Below, in pieces: positions 1-11,178 of a stretch of DNA of 64,000 nucleotides. Positions within the stretch are counted from its first letter, which is position 1, and every line of letters starts with the position of its first letter. Source of the stretch: Ostrinia nubilalis (taxonomy: Eukaryota; Arthropoda; Insecta; Lepidoptera; Crambidae); NCBI RefSeq assembly GCF_963855985.1, contig NC_087110.1, forward strand, positions 9,291,001-9,355,000, in the 5' to 3' direction. The notes under the pieces are model-generated. The model had not been told where the DNA came from. It worked only from the letters and a program-made list of their open reading frames with translations, and did no database searches. Both the position numbers and the translations under genes were made by a program.

Positions 1-174
1 AATGACCCCAAGCTACCCATCCTTATCGCTCGCGCGTGATTATATAGCTGTCGCGCTCGCACACTCACAGCGGCCGCCCGTCGCACAGACGCGACAGCAA
101 TATAAGTACGCGCGAGCGATAAGGATAGCTAGGGGTCATTGGACGAAATTCTATCTGCTCGGCGACCGGACTTT
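1..174. mobile_element. Palindromic MITE, left edge of window (family 'CCTGGTCCGTGAGCACG')
   Basis: A foldback sequence begins at the window edge with AATGACCCCAAGCTACCC and returns as its inverse (GCTAGGGGTCATTGG) near position 140, with a GC-rich 'tcgctcgcgcg' core. Related copies lie at 12,737-12,951, 14,577-14,796 and 25,418-25,546. The outer terminal repeat is cut off by the window start. No coding capacity; the family looks non-autonomous. Confidence 0.75.
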
Positions 175-475
175 AGGAAACGTTGATACATACCGACAGG
201 GCCACATAGCATCCAAAGTCTTCGTACTTGATGCTGACCACGTATAAAGTGGTGTCGTAAGCCACCACGCGACTGGTCCAGAATTGGCTCCGCAGCACAC
301 AACCGAGTGGAAACGATAGGCTCCATTCACTTTGATCTGATTTTAGCACTAAACTAGCGTGGTCCTGGAAAAGAAGGCAAAGTTGAGAAGGTAGGAAGGA
401 ATTTGACACACCAACACAGAAAATTAAGAATAGTATGATGCTGGCTCCACACATTGGCCCCAACGTTGGTGCCAA
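173..475 (-). CDS. Possible exon or ORF with a signal-peptide-like start, unrecognised
   Basis: An open frame of 100 codons starts with a short polar stretch, then a hydrophobic run (ASIILFLIFCVGVSNS) that would fit a signal peptide, followed by a Cys- and Ser-containing region. It lies between two MITEs and I do not recognise it. It is beyond the last visible exon of the zinc-finger gene, on the same strand, but no splice link could be established. It may be a gene fragment, part of a repeat, or chance. Confidence 0.2.
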   Translation of the reverse strand: MAPTLGPMCGASIILFLIFCVGVSNSFLPSQLCLLFQDHASLVLKSDQSEWSLSFPLGCVLRSQFWTSRVVAYDTTLYVVSIKYEDFGCYVALSVCINVS

Positions 476-1398
476 TGAGGGCTATCGTTTTTATACTTAA
501 CAGTTGGCACCCCTGGCGATTGACAGGACCTTACTCTACAGTGGCGCCATCTTGATGAGTGCAAATGCGATAGTCCTCCTGCCACTTTAGCGCTCACCAG
601 TTGCCACTGTATTCGCTACTAGCAAGTGACAGGACCTTACTCTACAGTTTCAATCAACTACTGGAGGTTTGACCGACCAGCTACGATCGTGCGACTTAAT
701 TTTGTGGTAGTAATAATTATTAATTTATGCAATGAAATAACAATAAAAGTATTCCATTCGGATAATCACTGTTTTCGTGATAAAATAAAACTATAACACT
801 TATCCGAAAACAACAATAACCACATAAAATCAATATTTACACTGGCCGCCTCTCGTTCCAAAAAATGCAGTCAACTTTAAGTCCGAGTAAACGAGCACTG
901 ACAGATCCCAACATTAAATGAGCGGAACTGTGTGCGAGTAAATATCTCTCACGAGCGATCGCTGCCGATTGCGGCCGCAAAAACAAGTTTACATGGGCAT
1001 GAGATTTTTTCAAAGTTACTCTCACGTACGTGTATCGTCGTGTGTAAAGGGTTAATTAGTTATGCATCTTGTTATTATTTAATTTTAAATTTTTTATAAT
1101 TGATCAATGTATTGAATGCTTAATTTATGATTTTTATTATTATTTTTTTTTTACTCTTTTTTTGTTTTTGATAAATAGCGCTGCAAAAAGGCACCCACTG
1201 AAAATCAGTGTCTTGGCAGTCACACTGTCAAGATATTACTGAGTGGGTGACCTTTTTTGGCAACTTAGTAATAATTTTTTTTATGTAATGTCTTTATTGC
1301 CTGAATCTGTGGTTGCCAAAATAAAATTATTTTCTTTCTTTCTTTCTTTCTTTCTACAGTGGCGCTAACTGGTGAGCGCTCAAACGATAGCCCTCATT
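474..1398. mobile_element. MITE with AATGAGGGCTATCG termini, split by a retroposon
   Basis: Left end AATGAGGGCTATCGTTTTTA and right end CGATAGCCCTCATT are inverse of each other. A nearly identical uninterrupted copy of about 216 bp lies at 26,893-27,108. Comparing the two shows that 648-1,352 here is a later insertion. Confidence 0.8.
648..1352 (+). mobile_element. 5'-truncated retroposon with (TTTC)n tail
   Basis: About 705 bp inserted in the AATGAGGG MITE and flanked by TCTACAG (641-647 and 1,353-1,359). The uninterrupted copy at 27,062-27,068 has one TCTACAG, so this is a target-site duplication. The 3' end carries AATAAAATT followed by a TTTC tract. A hairpin occurs near 1,185-1,260 (CACCCACT pairing with AGTGGGTG). 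No reverse-transcriptase domain is visible. Confidence 0.75.
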
Positions 1399-1407
1399 GG
1401 ACCATAG

Positions 1408-1560
1408 GTGTAATAGTGACTGAGTTTCTTGCGCTGCTTCTTCTCAGCACTGGTCCATTTATTGTCCCGAAGTAGTAATAAGGTTAATGCTGGGACGTGT
1501 AAAAGTGCTTTTTAAAAGCCTACTTGCAAAAATAAAATGAGATATATAACTTTTTTTATA
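1408..1560 (+). repeat. LINE 3'-UTR-like fragment
   Basis: The segment 'gtgactgagtttcttgcg...cttctcagcact' recurs at 4,894-5,072, where it ends in a GATTTTGATTTTG tail. It looks like the 3' end of a lepidopteran LINE. No coding part. Confidence 0.55.
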
Positions 1561-1823
1561 AGTAGTCATTTACAATATTTTTTTGCAAAGTTTTTACAAA
1601 TCCCACTCGAACTTAACCCTACCACTTTGATAACTTTAAAGTTTGTCAGTCAATTGATATACTTGTTTTGTGTGTAAAAAATAGGACTCTCTACGATGTT
1701 ATGAGCTTGCGGACTCATTTGCTTGTGAATCTATTGCACTAAAATACAATTTTACAGTCAATCGAAAAGTATCTCCCTTTCAGGGCTATAATTGAGTGTT
1801 TTTAAAAATGATCATCTAATTAC

Positions 1824-1919
1824 CTTCCTAATGTGATACTCCAATATGAACCTGGGGCCAGCCCAGGAGCACAGGATGCATTGTACCCGCACGTCCATGC
1901 CTATCCTCTCCATGTAGTC
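1824..1919 (-). CDS. Exon 9 of the SAP/zinc-finger gene
   Basis: 96 bp, phase 0 in and out, acceptor ttccag and donor GTAATT. It encodes DYMERIGMDVRVQCILC followed by SWAGPRFILEYHIRK, a two-cysteine knuckle with a following His. Conserved hydrophobic spacing argues for a real exon. The next exon should supply the remaining metal ligand. Confidence 0.7.
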
Positions 1920-4900
1920 CTGGAAATATAAGAAAAACACATTAGAAAACAGTATGAACGTAGAGGAAGGCGTTGGATTCAGGCCGCTACCAACCGGCCC
2001 ATCTAAAAATCATTGGGGAGACCTATGTTCAGCAGAGGACGTCTTACGGCTAAAAATGATGATGATTAAAATTAATACTAATAATTATAAATGCGAAAGT
2101 TCGATTCCCATTGGGGGCAGATTTTTCTGTTCGGTTCGGTTGGTGGTAGGGCTTGTTTTAAGTCCGCCTGGCTAGCTACCACCATCTTACCTAAGTCTGT
2201 CGCCATAACAGCAATGTTAACAGCATTGTTGTCTTCCAGCAGTAGAGGTAAGGTAGCCAGTTCCTCCGTGGTTGAGGATTCCGGGTGAAGCTCGCTTCTA
2301 AATTCGGCCTGATCATCACTTACCATCAGGTGAGATACAGGCCAAGAGCTTCCTCGTTGTGGATAAAAAAAGTTACTTTTTTTGTCTTTTTTCACGGTCA
2401 CTACTAAGCCGACTTAGATCATTGAAGTAATATTACATTATAACTCAATGACTTAGAAGGACAAAGAGACAATTTAAGGCTTAAGGGAAAAAAGAAATTA
2501 GGAAGTTTTTTTTGTGACAAAACCACGTAAGCAAAAGCAAGCATATAAATAAATATCTTTGGTCATTTTATACAGCGCTAAGCAGAGGTTGTACTTTGGA
2601 CTCCATACAATTTCACATACATTCTAAGTATGTAGGTAGATAGGTAACTGTTCTTTCTTAATAAAAACATGTTAAGCTACCATTTTAACACTAATAGAAT
2701 CATGTATAAAATCAATTAAGTACTTACCCCATCTTGGCTAATGATCTCCAAAGCGTCTTCTACCATCTCTGGGATGGTCGCAGCAGAGGATTCCACTCCT
2801 TGCGACTGCGGCCTTTCTATCGACGAATCGGATGTGTTGAGTTCTGGAAATATTCATGAAGAAACGTTAATTAAATCTATACTAATCATAAAATGCTGAA
2901 GAGTTTGTTTGATTGAGGAAACACTGGTCAGATTTGAAAAATTTGTTGGTGTTGGATAGTCCATTTATCGAGGAAGGCTTACCTATAACATACAAACACG
3001 AGCCTACAGCCAATAGGGGCGGAACAGTAAAAAGAAAAATGTTGCAGCACCGGGACCTAGGCGGTTTTCAGAGGCGGTTGTCTGGAAGAGATAGCTTTAT
3101 AGCGATCAGACCGCCTAATTGTGCCGTTTCTTTAGAAAGAAAGAAATAGAGTTTATTGAACACAGTAAGCACAAATTATAAACAATAACAACACAAAACG
3201 AATATAGAAAATAGGGGGCTACTGTGTCAATAGGCTCCCGCTCAGCATTTAACCTGACATGCTCGTAAGGACATGTCAAGAAACTGGTCTTGAGCGAGAG
3301 CCCTTTAGTGTCTTACTTTCTTTTCTTGTCTTGTGTAGTGTACAATAAAGTGCTATATTTTATCTATGTATCTATTAGTGGAATACCCATACAATTTCTT
3401 ACCTTCCACCGGTTGTGTCCTATAGTCTCTTCTAGCAGGTACATCCGGGTCGCTGATCTTGAAATAATCAAACATTCGCGGTTCCAGCTCCGACTCCAAA
3501 CTTGTCTGGCTATCCCGCTCGCACGCTGTATGATTTAACATGTTTTATAACAAAAATAGATGAAAAATATATTTTTGTCCTTTTTATTAACTCGACTATT
3601 TTAACTCCCAAATAATACTAATGCTGGGTTGCACCATCTTACTTTTACTTTGACAAACGTCAAAAATCTGTCAAACTCCATACAAAAAACAACGGTTAAC
3701 GTTAAAGTTACGTGCAACTCGTGTTTTAAAAGTTGACATAAACATCTTTATTTAAATAACATTATTATAGTCTATCCAATATAGCTTGATTAGAATGACA
3801 GCTGCCATCAAAAGTAACGACATAACTTTGTAGTAGCGATCAATGAGAGCTAAATATTGGCGGACAAGAAATAATTCACGTCTGACCTACAAACAATATT
3901 TTCGACGACAGTGCTTCCAATAAAAATGTTAATTTCGTGTAAATGCAGCGTTAAATTACACCAATAAGTAGTAATTCGAAATTATAAAAATCAAGCTAGA
4001 GTATTAACGACGTCTGTACAAGGTTATCTCGAGTTACAAAAATGTAAGTGTTGGGACATATCGACAAATGTCATATTAAATTAAAACTATTTTTTTAATA
4101 TATGTAACAAATTTTTTTTACTAACTAATTTTTTAACATATTTAAGTCAAGTTATACGTTTTTCTAAATGTTCACTATTAAAAACCAAAAAACATTTCAT
4201 TCTTAAATAATCAAACATCGGAAATCAATCACCGGTAATTTTTTGGGTATTCATAGCACCGTTGCTCTAGAAGAGATGCCCACCGCCCTCTAGCGAGAGG
4301 AAAAAACCACTGAAGAACACTGATGATAATGACTACGACTTAGGTTGTACACCCTTGACATGAATTTTAAATTTTTAAATTTTACTGTCTTTAAATTTAA
4401 ATCATAATTGTCATTTTTATCAATAAAGTATGTTTACCTACCACACGGGTTTGTTATGGTGCCTTGCTTTTCTTTCTAGAGTTTTCTTGCCTTGTCTCCT
4501 AAATAGTTTTATATCTGGCACTTAGCCAGAAGGATATCTTAGACTTGTCATGCTCACTAAAATGTCTCTGGGGTAGTGGCGTGTGAGGCAGGTCGTTACA
4601 TTCCCTATATGGTCGAGTGAAGCGATGGCTGGTTCACACGTCATGTCTGTGAACAGGCGCTGCCTTCGGGGACTGGTCAAGGAAAGATATACCTGACATA
4701 AAATATATGTATCAAAACGCAACAATTAACCTAGAAATTAGCACGGCACTAAAGAAATATATTCAAAACTGCCACGCGGTCTCGTGCTGGATGGGCGTCT
4801 TAAAGGCCACCTTCTATCAACGGGAGCGCGTGGTAAGTAACTTGCTTCTGAATGTATGTAACTTCCTACTTTATTATATTTTTAAACCGGCAGACAGTGG

Positions 4901-7900
4901 TGACTGAGTTTGTTGCGGCGCTTCTTCTCAGCACTTGCCAAATGTTTGTCTCGAAGCGCTGGTAGGGCAAAAAAAGAATGAGACATGTATAGGCTCCTTA
5001 AGAGCATTTGACGATTTGCAAGAACTAATTTAATTAGTCTAAACAAATAAAGATAATTTTGATTTTGATTTTGAAAAAAAAAGATATGAAGAAAAATTGG
5101 GTGCATTTTTTTATATCATTTTTTCGAAAACTTATCGATACATCTATGTGAACCGTACGAAACATACACAGCACTAGTCACATTCGTTTGACAGCTGCCA
5201 TTCTAATCAAGCTATATTGGATAGACTATAGGAGACTTCAAGCTTTTACATTTATATGATGTATAGAACAGAAAGGTATAAGTTTTGAATATGTACTAAT
5301 GATAATGTTAAAAACACTCATGTAAATGAAAAAAAAAAACCCGAAAGAAGCCCAAATAGGCCAGTAGAATTAAACACAAAAATTGATTAAATCGGAAATA
5401 ATTCCTACAAAAGATTTTTTTGCTTTAATGGCTTCATTGGTTGCCCATTAAGACTCTCCTAAGTTTTCGACTTCGACGGAGTTGTGCTTAAGTGGTGGGG
5501 GCCCCCAAAAGGGGCGTTTTTTCGGTTTTCCGGTTATACCGCGTAAAGGACTTACCCTATCGAAAAGTGGTCTTGATGACGGTTAAAGGGCACTTAATCC
5601 TACATTGAATAAGACCAAATTCATATGTTTTGGACAATCCGTTCTCGCGCTAAAGTTCGGCAAAGTAGAAAATATACGTATAATTAATGACCCTCTCCAC
5701 GTCCAATGGCTTGTTACCCACATGCTTCCAAGCCTTGTAAAAGGTCGCCTTAACCAGTGTAACCCTAACAAGGCTCACGAGTTTGATTCGCTTATCCTTG
5801 TTCGTCCCAGCCGTTCCTTAACTGCGGTTGCTGCACCTCTTCCTGGCACTCTCCTGAACGACTCTGTGTTACCTAATGTGGCTGCCCCTCTTCCTTGTAC
5901 CCTCCTGTACGATTTCATTGCTTAGCCATATGGTTGGTCCAAGGTTCGACGCCACAAAATCAACTTCGTACGCGTGAAAATAGTTTAAATACTATTTCCC
6001 GTGCTTGCAACATTTTTCTTTACTGCTTCGCCTCTATTAGTCGTAGAGTGATTGTATATATCCTATAGCCTTTCTCAATGTATGAGCTATTCAACACAAA
6101 AATAATGATTTCAATCAAACTAGTAATTCTTAAGATTAGCGCGTTCAAACAAACAAACAAAAAACTCTTCAGCGTTTTAATATGAACTTGTTGTTGTTGA
6201 TTTTTGGCGTCGAACCTTAGACCAGGCATACGGCTAGGCAACGTAGTCATGCAGGAGGATACAAGGAAGAGGGGCAGCCACAGTAGGTAACACAGAGTCG
6301 TTCAGGTGAGTGCCAGGAAGAGGTGCAGCAACCGCAGTTAAGGAACGGCTGGGACGAACAAGGATAGGCGCATCAAGCTCGTAAGCCTTGATAGGGTTAC
6401 ACTGGTTGAGGTGGCCCTTTTCAAGACTTGGAAGCCTGTGGGTAACAAACCATTGGACGTGGAGAGGGTCATTAATTATACGTATATTTTCTACTTTGCC
6501 GAACTTTAGCGCGAGAACGGTTTGTCCGAAACATATGAATTTGGTCTTATTCAATGCAGGATTAAGTGCCCTTCAACCGTCATGAAGACCACTTTTTGAT
6601 AGGGTAAGTCCTTTACGCGGTATAACCGGAAAACCGAAAAAATGCCTCTTTCGGGGGCCCCCACCACTTAAGCACAACTCCATCGAAGTCGAAAACTTAG
6701 GAGAGTCTTAATGGGCAACCAATGAAGCCATTAAAACAATAAAATCTTTTGTAGGAATTATTTCCGATTTAAAAGCTAATTCTACTGGACTAAAATGGTA
6801 GGTAGGGAAAGAAAAAAGTGTTCAGGAACTGATTCTAAAAGCATTTAAAATGATGTTTGAAGTACTAAAATTAAATGGCTGCTTTTACGCAAAATTATTG
6901 TATGAGTTTGATGTAATTTTACAATGTTTACCCGATTGCGACAAAATGAGGGTTCTGTTTTTAAAGCAAGGTTGTAAAAACCGGCCAAACGCATCCCATA
7001 TAAAAAGTGATTGTATTTGAGTACCAGAATCATTGCTTTTCAGGATTTTTTACATATTTTACTTATACTTATTTTCAGTTTTAGAGTATTGAATAATTGA
7101 ATGCATTCTGTTTGTTTAAATGTGCTCATTATGCACTGCGTTATCAGTACTTAACGTTCGAATATAGTATTGGTACAATGCAAGCAATGTAAACTTTACA
7201 CATTATAACGTCACTGCTGTCATCATTTTGTCGCGAGCAATGTGTTCTGTTTTTGGGCATATTGCTGCGACACTAGCCCCGCCCCCTTTTCACATCTCCC
7301 TTTAGTTTCTGTGATATGTGGTACAAGCTTTCCGCCCGCGGCTTCGCCCGCGTGGAATTTTGTCTGTCACAGAGAAAGTATATCGCACGCGTCCCTGTTT
7401 CAAAAACCGGGATAAAAACTATCCTGTGTCCTTTCTCGGGACTATCTCTATGCCAAATTTCATCAAAATCGGTTCAGTGGTTTAGGCGTGAAAGCAAGAC
7501 AGACAGAGTTACTTTCGCATTTATAATATTAAGTACCTATAGAAGTATAGATTACATGCTGTATACAGTTTTATTTACTTGCTGGTTTGTACTTCAAAGT
7601 TTTAGAATCAGTCCCTATCAAAAAGAAAGAGAAAGCGAGTGATGACTTACAAGCATTGTAATCGGGACCAAGCGAGGAGGTGTGCGCCACTCTGTAAGCG
7701 CGTGCAAGTGGTAAGCGATATTGAAGCTTATTCACATGTAATGAAGGGTTAAAATGGAAAAAATACAAAAACAATCTGCAAATAATTATGAACACACACC
7801 ATGCTATAGATCAGCGGTCGGCAACACGCGGCCCGTGAATGTTTTGTAAATAAGTTAAAAACATCAAATACATGCATTAATGAATAAGTAAGCGCGCCTG

Positions 7901-10900
7901 TAGGGGTTAATATCATAAGTGCAATAAGATAAGATGTGACTTAACGATGGTGGAAATATCAATTACTGTAAGGGACAAAACACGACTTTTCAGGAGAGCC
8001 AAAAAACGATTTTTTTTTCTTTATACCTCAATATCTTTTTATGTGATGTTACGATTTAAATAGTTTCTATGGCAAAGTTTCTTAGAATTTTCTGTTCTTT
8101 CATAATATAAACGCCAAATTTTCGAAAAACGGGTAGTTTAAAAGATAGCACGTCCCTTACATTAAAGAAACGAGCTTGACTGTACCTTACAATGTTGAAA
8201 TTTCACAGTATGGAATGTCATGTATGTTGTAAGGTACATTTAAGAATAAATACGACAGTAATATTATTGTAACTTGACAATTTTAACATTGAAACCTGAT
8301 GTAAGTAGAGGTTGCATTCGAGTTTTCATTAACAAAACGAAGAGAAGAGATAGAAACAAGACAACTTAGTGTTCACAAATGCAGTTGGAGGCATCAAATA
8401 CACATCACCAACAAAACATTTAGTCACTGATGATGCGTACGTCTGCATTTGTGAACAAGTTGTCTTGTTTCTATCTTTTTCTGTTCATTTTTACGCAGTT
8501 AGGTTTTTTTTCAATCATCGTTCGTTCGTTTTAGCCGAATGACGTCCACTGCTGGACAAAGGTCTTCCCCCAAGGATTTCCACAACAACCGGTCCTGCGC
8601 CGCCCGCATCCAGGCACCTCCTACAACCTTCACCAGATCGTCGGTCGACCTAGTGGAGGTCTGCAGCACATTACGTCTTCCAGCTCGTGGTCGCCACTCA
8701 AGAATTTTTCTGCCCCAGCGGCCATCAGCTTTGCAAGCTACGAGCTCCACTCACTGCCACTTGATTTTAGCGATTCTGCGGACTATGTCAGTCACTTTGG
8801 TTCTCCTGCGGATCACGTCATTTCTGGTTCAATCACTACAGTTCAGGCCCACAGTAAGCGACCACGTCTCAGATCCATAAGTTATCAAAGACTTTTGTCT
8901 TGAGACAGTGCGATATTTCAGACGTGAGAATATCGCGAAGCTTCCTGAACGTTGCCAGCCGAGTTGGATTCGACGATTGACCTCTTCCTCGAAGTTGGAC
9001 CTACCTAAGGCTGGTTTTAGTGTCACGCGGATCGTCAGTGCGGATCGCTCCGCACAGCCAATCTGTATGAACTGCTAGGGAGCGAGCGATTCCTGCGGAC
9101 CGCATTACTCTAAAACGCTTCCTCGAAGTTTACAGATCGGCTGTGTGGAGCGGATCCGCACTGGACGGTCCGCGTGACACTATAACCAGCCTAACTGGAC
9201 TGTTTGTACTAGGTATATATAATTGTCAACAACTGCCGAGTGTAGAGTATCCAACCTTTAGAGTGCGAATCGAAGGTGGGTTATTTACTCACCGTTGATA
9301 TTTATGCCGAATCCGTTCCAGTCCAGAAGCAGTTCTCCAGGTGGTGAACAGTTTCGGAGTTTTCAGTTCCCCCTGTCTGCTGCTGCAACTGGTTTCGAGT
9401 CTTGATCCTGAAGACGGAACGACATTGTGGCGTTTTCGTACAAGCCTTTCAACACTTCGATGTATCGATATAGTCAATTTGACACCGTTGGAGAAACTGT
9501 AGTAGGTACTGCTCAGGTCTCGATCGAAGCTTTCTCATAGTCCACAAACGCCAGGCAAAGTGACTGACTATACTCCTCGGTCTTCTGTATAATCTGCCGT
9601 GGCGTATGTATGTGGTGTACTAAAGCCTTTTCGGAAACCGGCTTGTTTGAGAGGCTGGAAGTCATCGAGCTTACGAGCGAGACGATTCGTAATGACTCTC
9701 GAAAACAGCTTGTAGACATGGCTCAGAAGTGAGATGGGTCTATAATTCTTCAACAAGGTTTTGTCGCCTTTTTTGAAGAAGAGTATCACCACACTTCTGT
9801 GCCATACCGTAGGCGTTTTTCCTTCGAGGATGACGGAATTGAACAGCTTCTGAAGAGCCTTCAGCCCCTCGGTCAAAAACCCAACTGCGTAAAAATGAAC
9901 AGAAAAAAGATAGAGACAAGACAACTTAGTGTTCATAAGTGTAGTAGGAGTAGGAGGCATTAAATGCATATCACCACCAAACAAAATAATTGATATCCTA
10001 TAAGCATATTAACGTAAGGGCCTAATTATTATAAATCAAAAAGTTTAAAATGAAGTAAGTTTCAATGAGTTCAAAAGTTAAAACCAACAGTTTAGGGTAA
10101 GGGCTGAATTGTATTATTAAAAGGAATTTCCGTCCTTTAAATCATTTATTTCCCCAAAAGTCGTATTCAGACGACTAAAAATGTTTAAGGTAAGGGACAT
10201 TTTTTTAAGATATCAACATTTCACGTATACCAATCGATAGAGCCGAAAATTCTGAATCCGTTGGTATATACAGGGTGTTTCTTGTAAGGTGTCAAGCCGA
10301 AGGCAGGTGATAGGTGAGGACTAGACCTATCGATTTCACCCCTATGTATGTTTTACGATTTTTCATAGTTTAGAAGTTATCGTTAATTTTGTGATTTTTT
10401 CAAATTGTATGACCTAGTAGGCTTTAAATTTTTTTATCTTTTTTTTGGGTCGACTTTTCTCAGATTTCTTTTTTTTTGACAGATTCTCTATTAATTGCAG
10501 ATTTTTGAAAAAAATAATCAACTTCCTATCTTTGATGCAAGATACAAAATTTTTGCTAGAAACATAAAAAATATGCTTTTAGCGGAACATTCTAAAATTT
10601 TCAACTTAAAAGTTTAAAAAAAAAACAAAATTCCATAGGTCCAAAATAATTTTAAAAACTGCGCAGATTTCTGAACTTTCATAATAACACAAAAAAACAT
10701 GTACTTAATAGGCCATTATTTTCTGTAATCGCTCCACTAAAGTGGTAAGTCGGAGATTCCGTTACATATTTTTGACTTTCTTAGGACTAAGTAATGTTTG
10801 CAATCCCTTAAGTTTACGTTATGTAGAACACATTTAGAGACAATAACTGAACAGAACATTGTTTTATCCACAACGAGGAAGCTCTTGCCCTTCATCTGGT

Positions 10901-11103
10901 ATACAATAGGGAATATGAAAATATTGATGAACTGCGGACAAAGCTGACTGAAGCACAAAACCAAATTAAAATGAAGAAGAAGGTTTTACGAAGATTTTTT
11001 TTGCGTCGTTGTCGAATGTGCATTCAGGTCAACGGCGGACATTATGAACATTTACTTTAAAATAAATCATTACACCCATTTTTGCTCTCTCTCTCTCTCT
11101 TTA

Positions 11104-11178
<75 letters not shown>

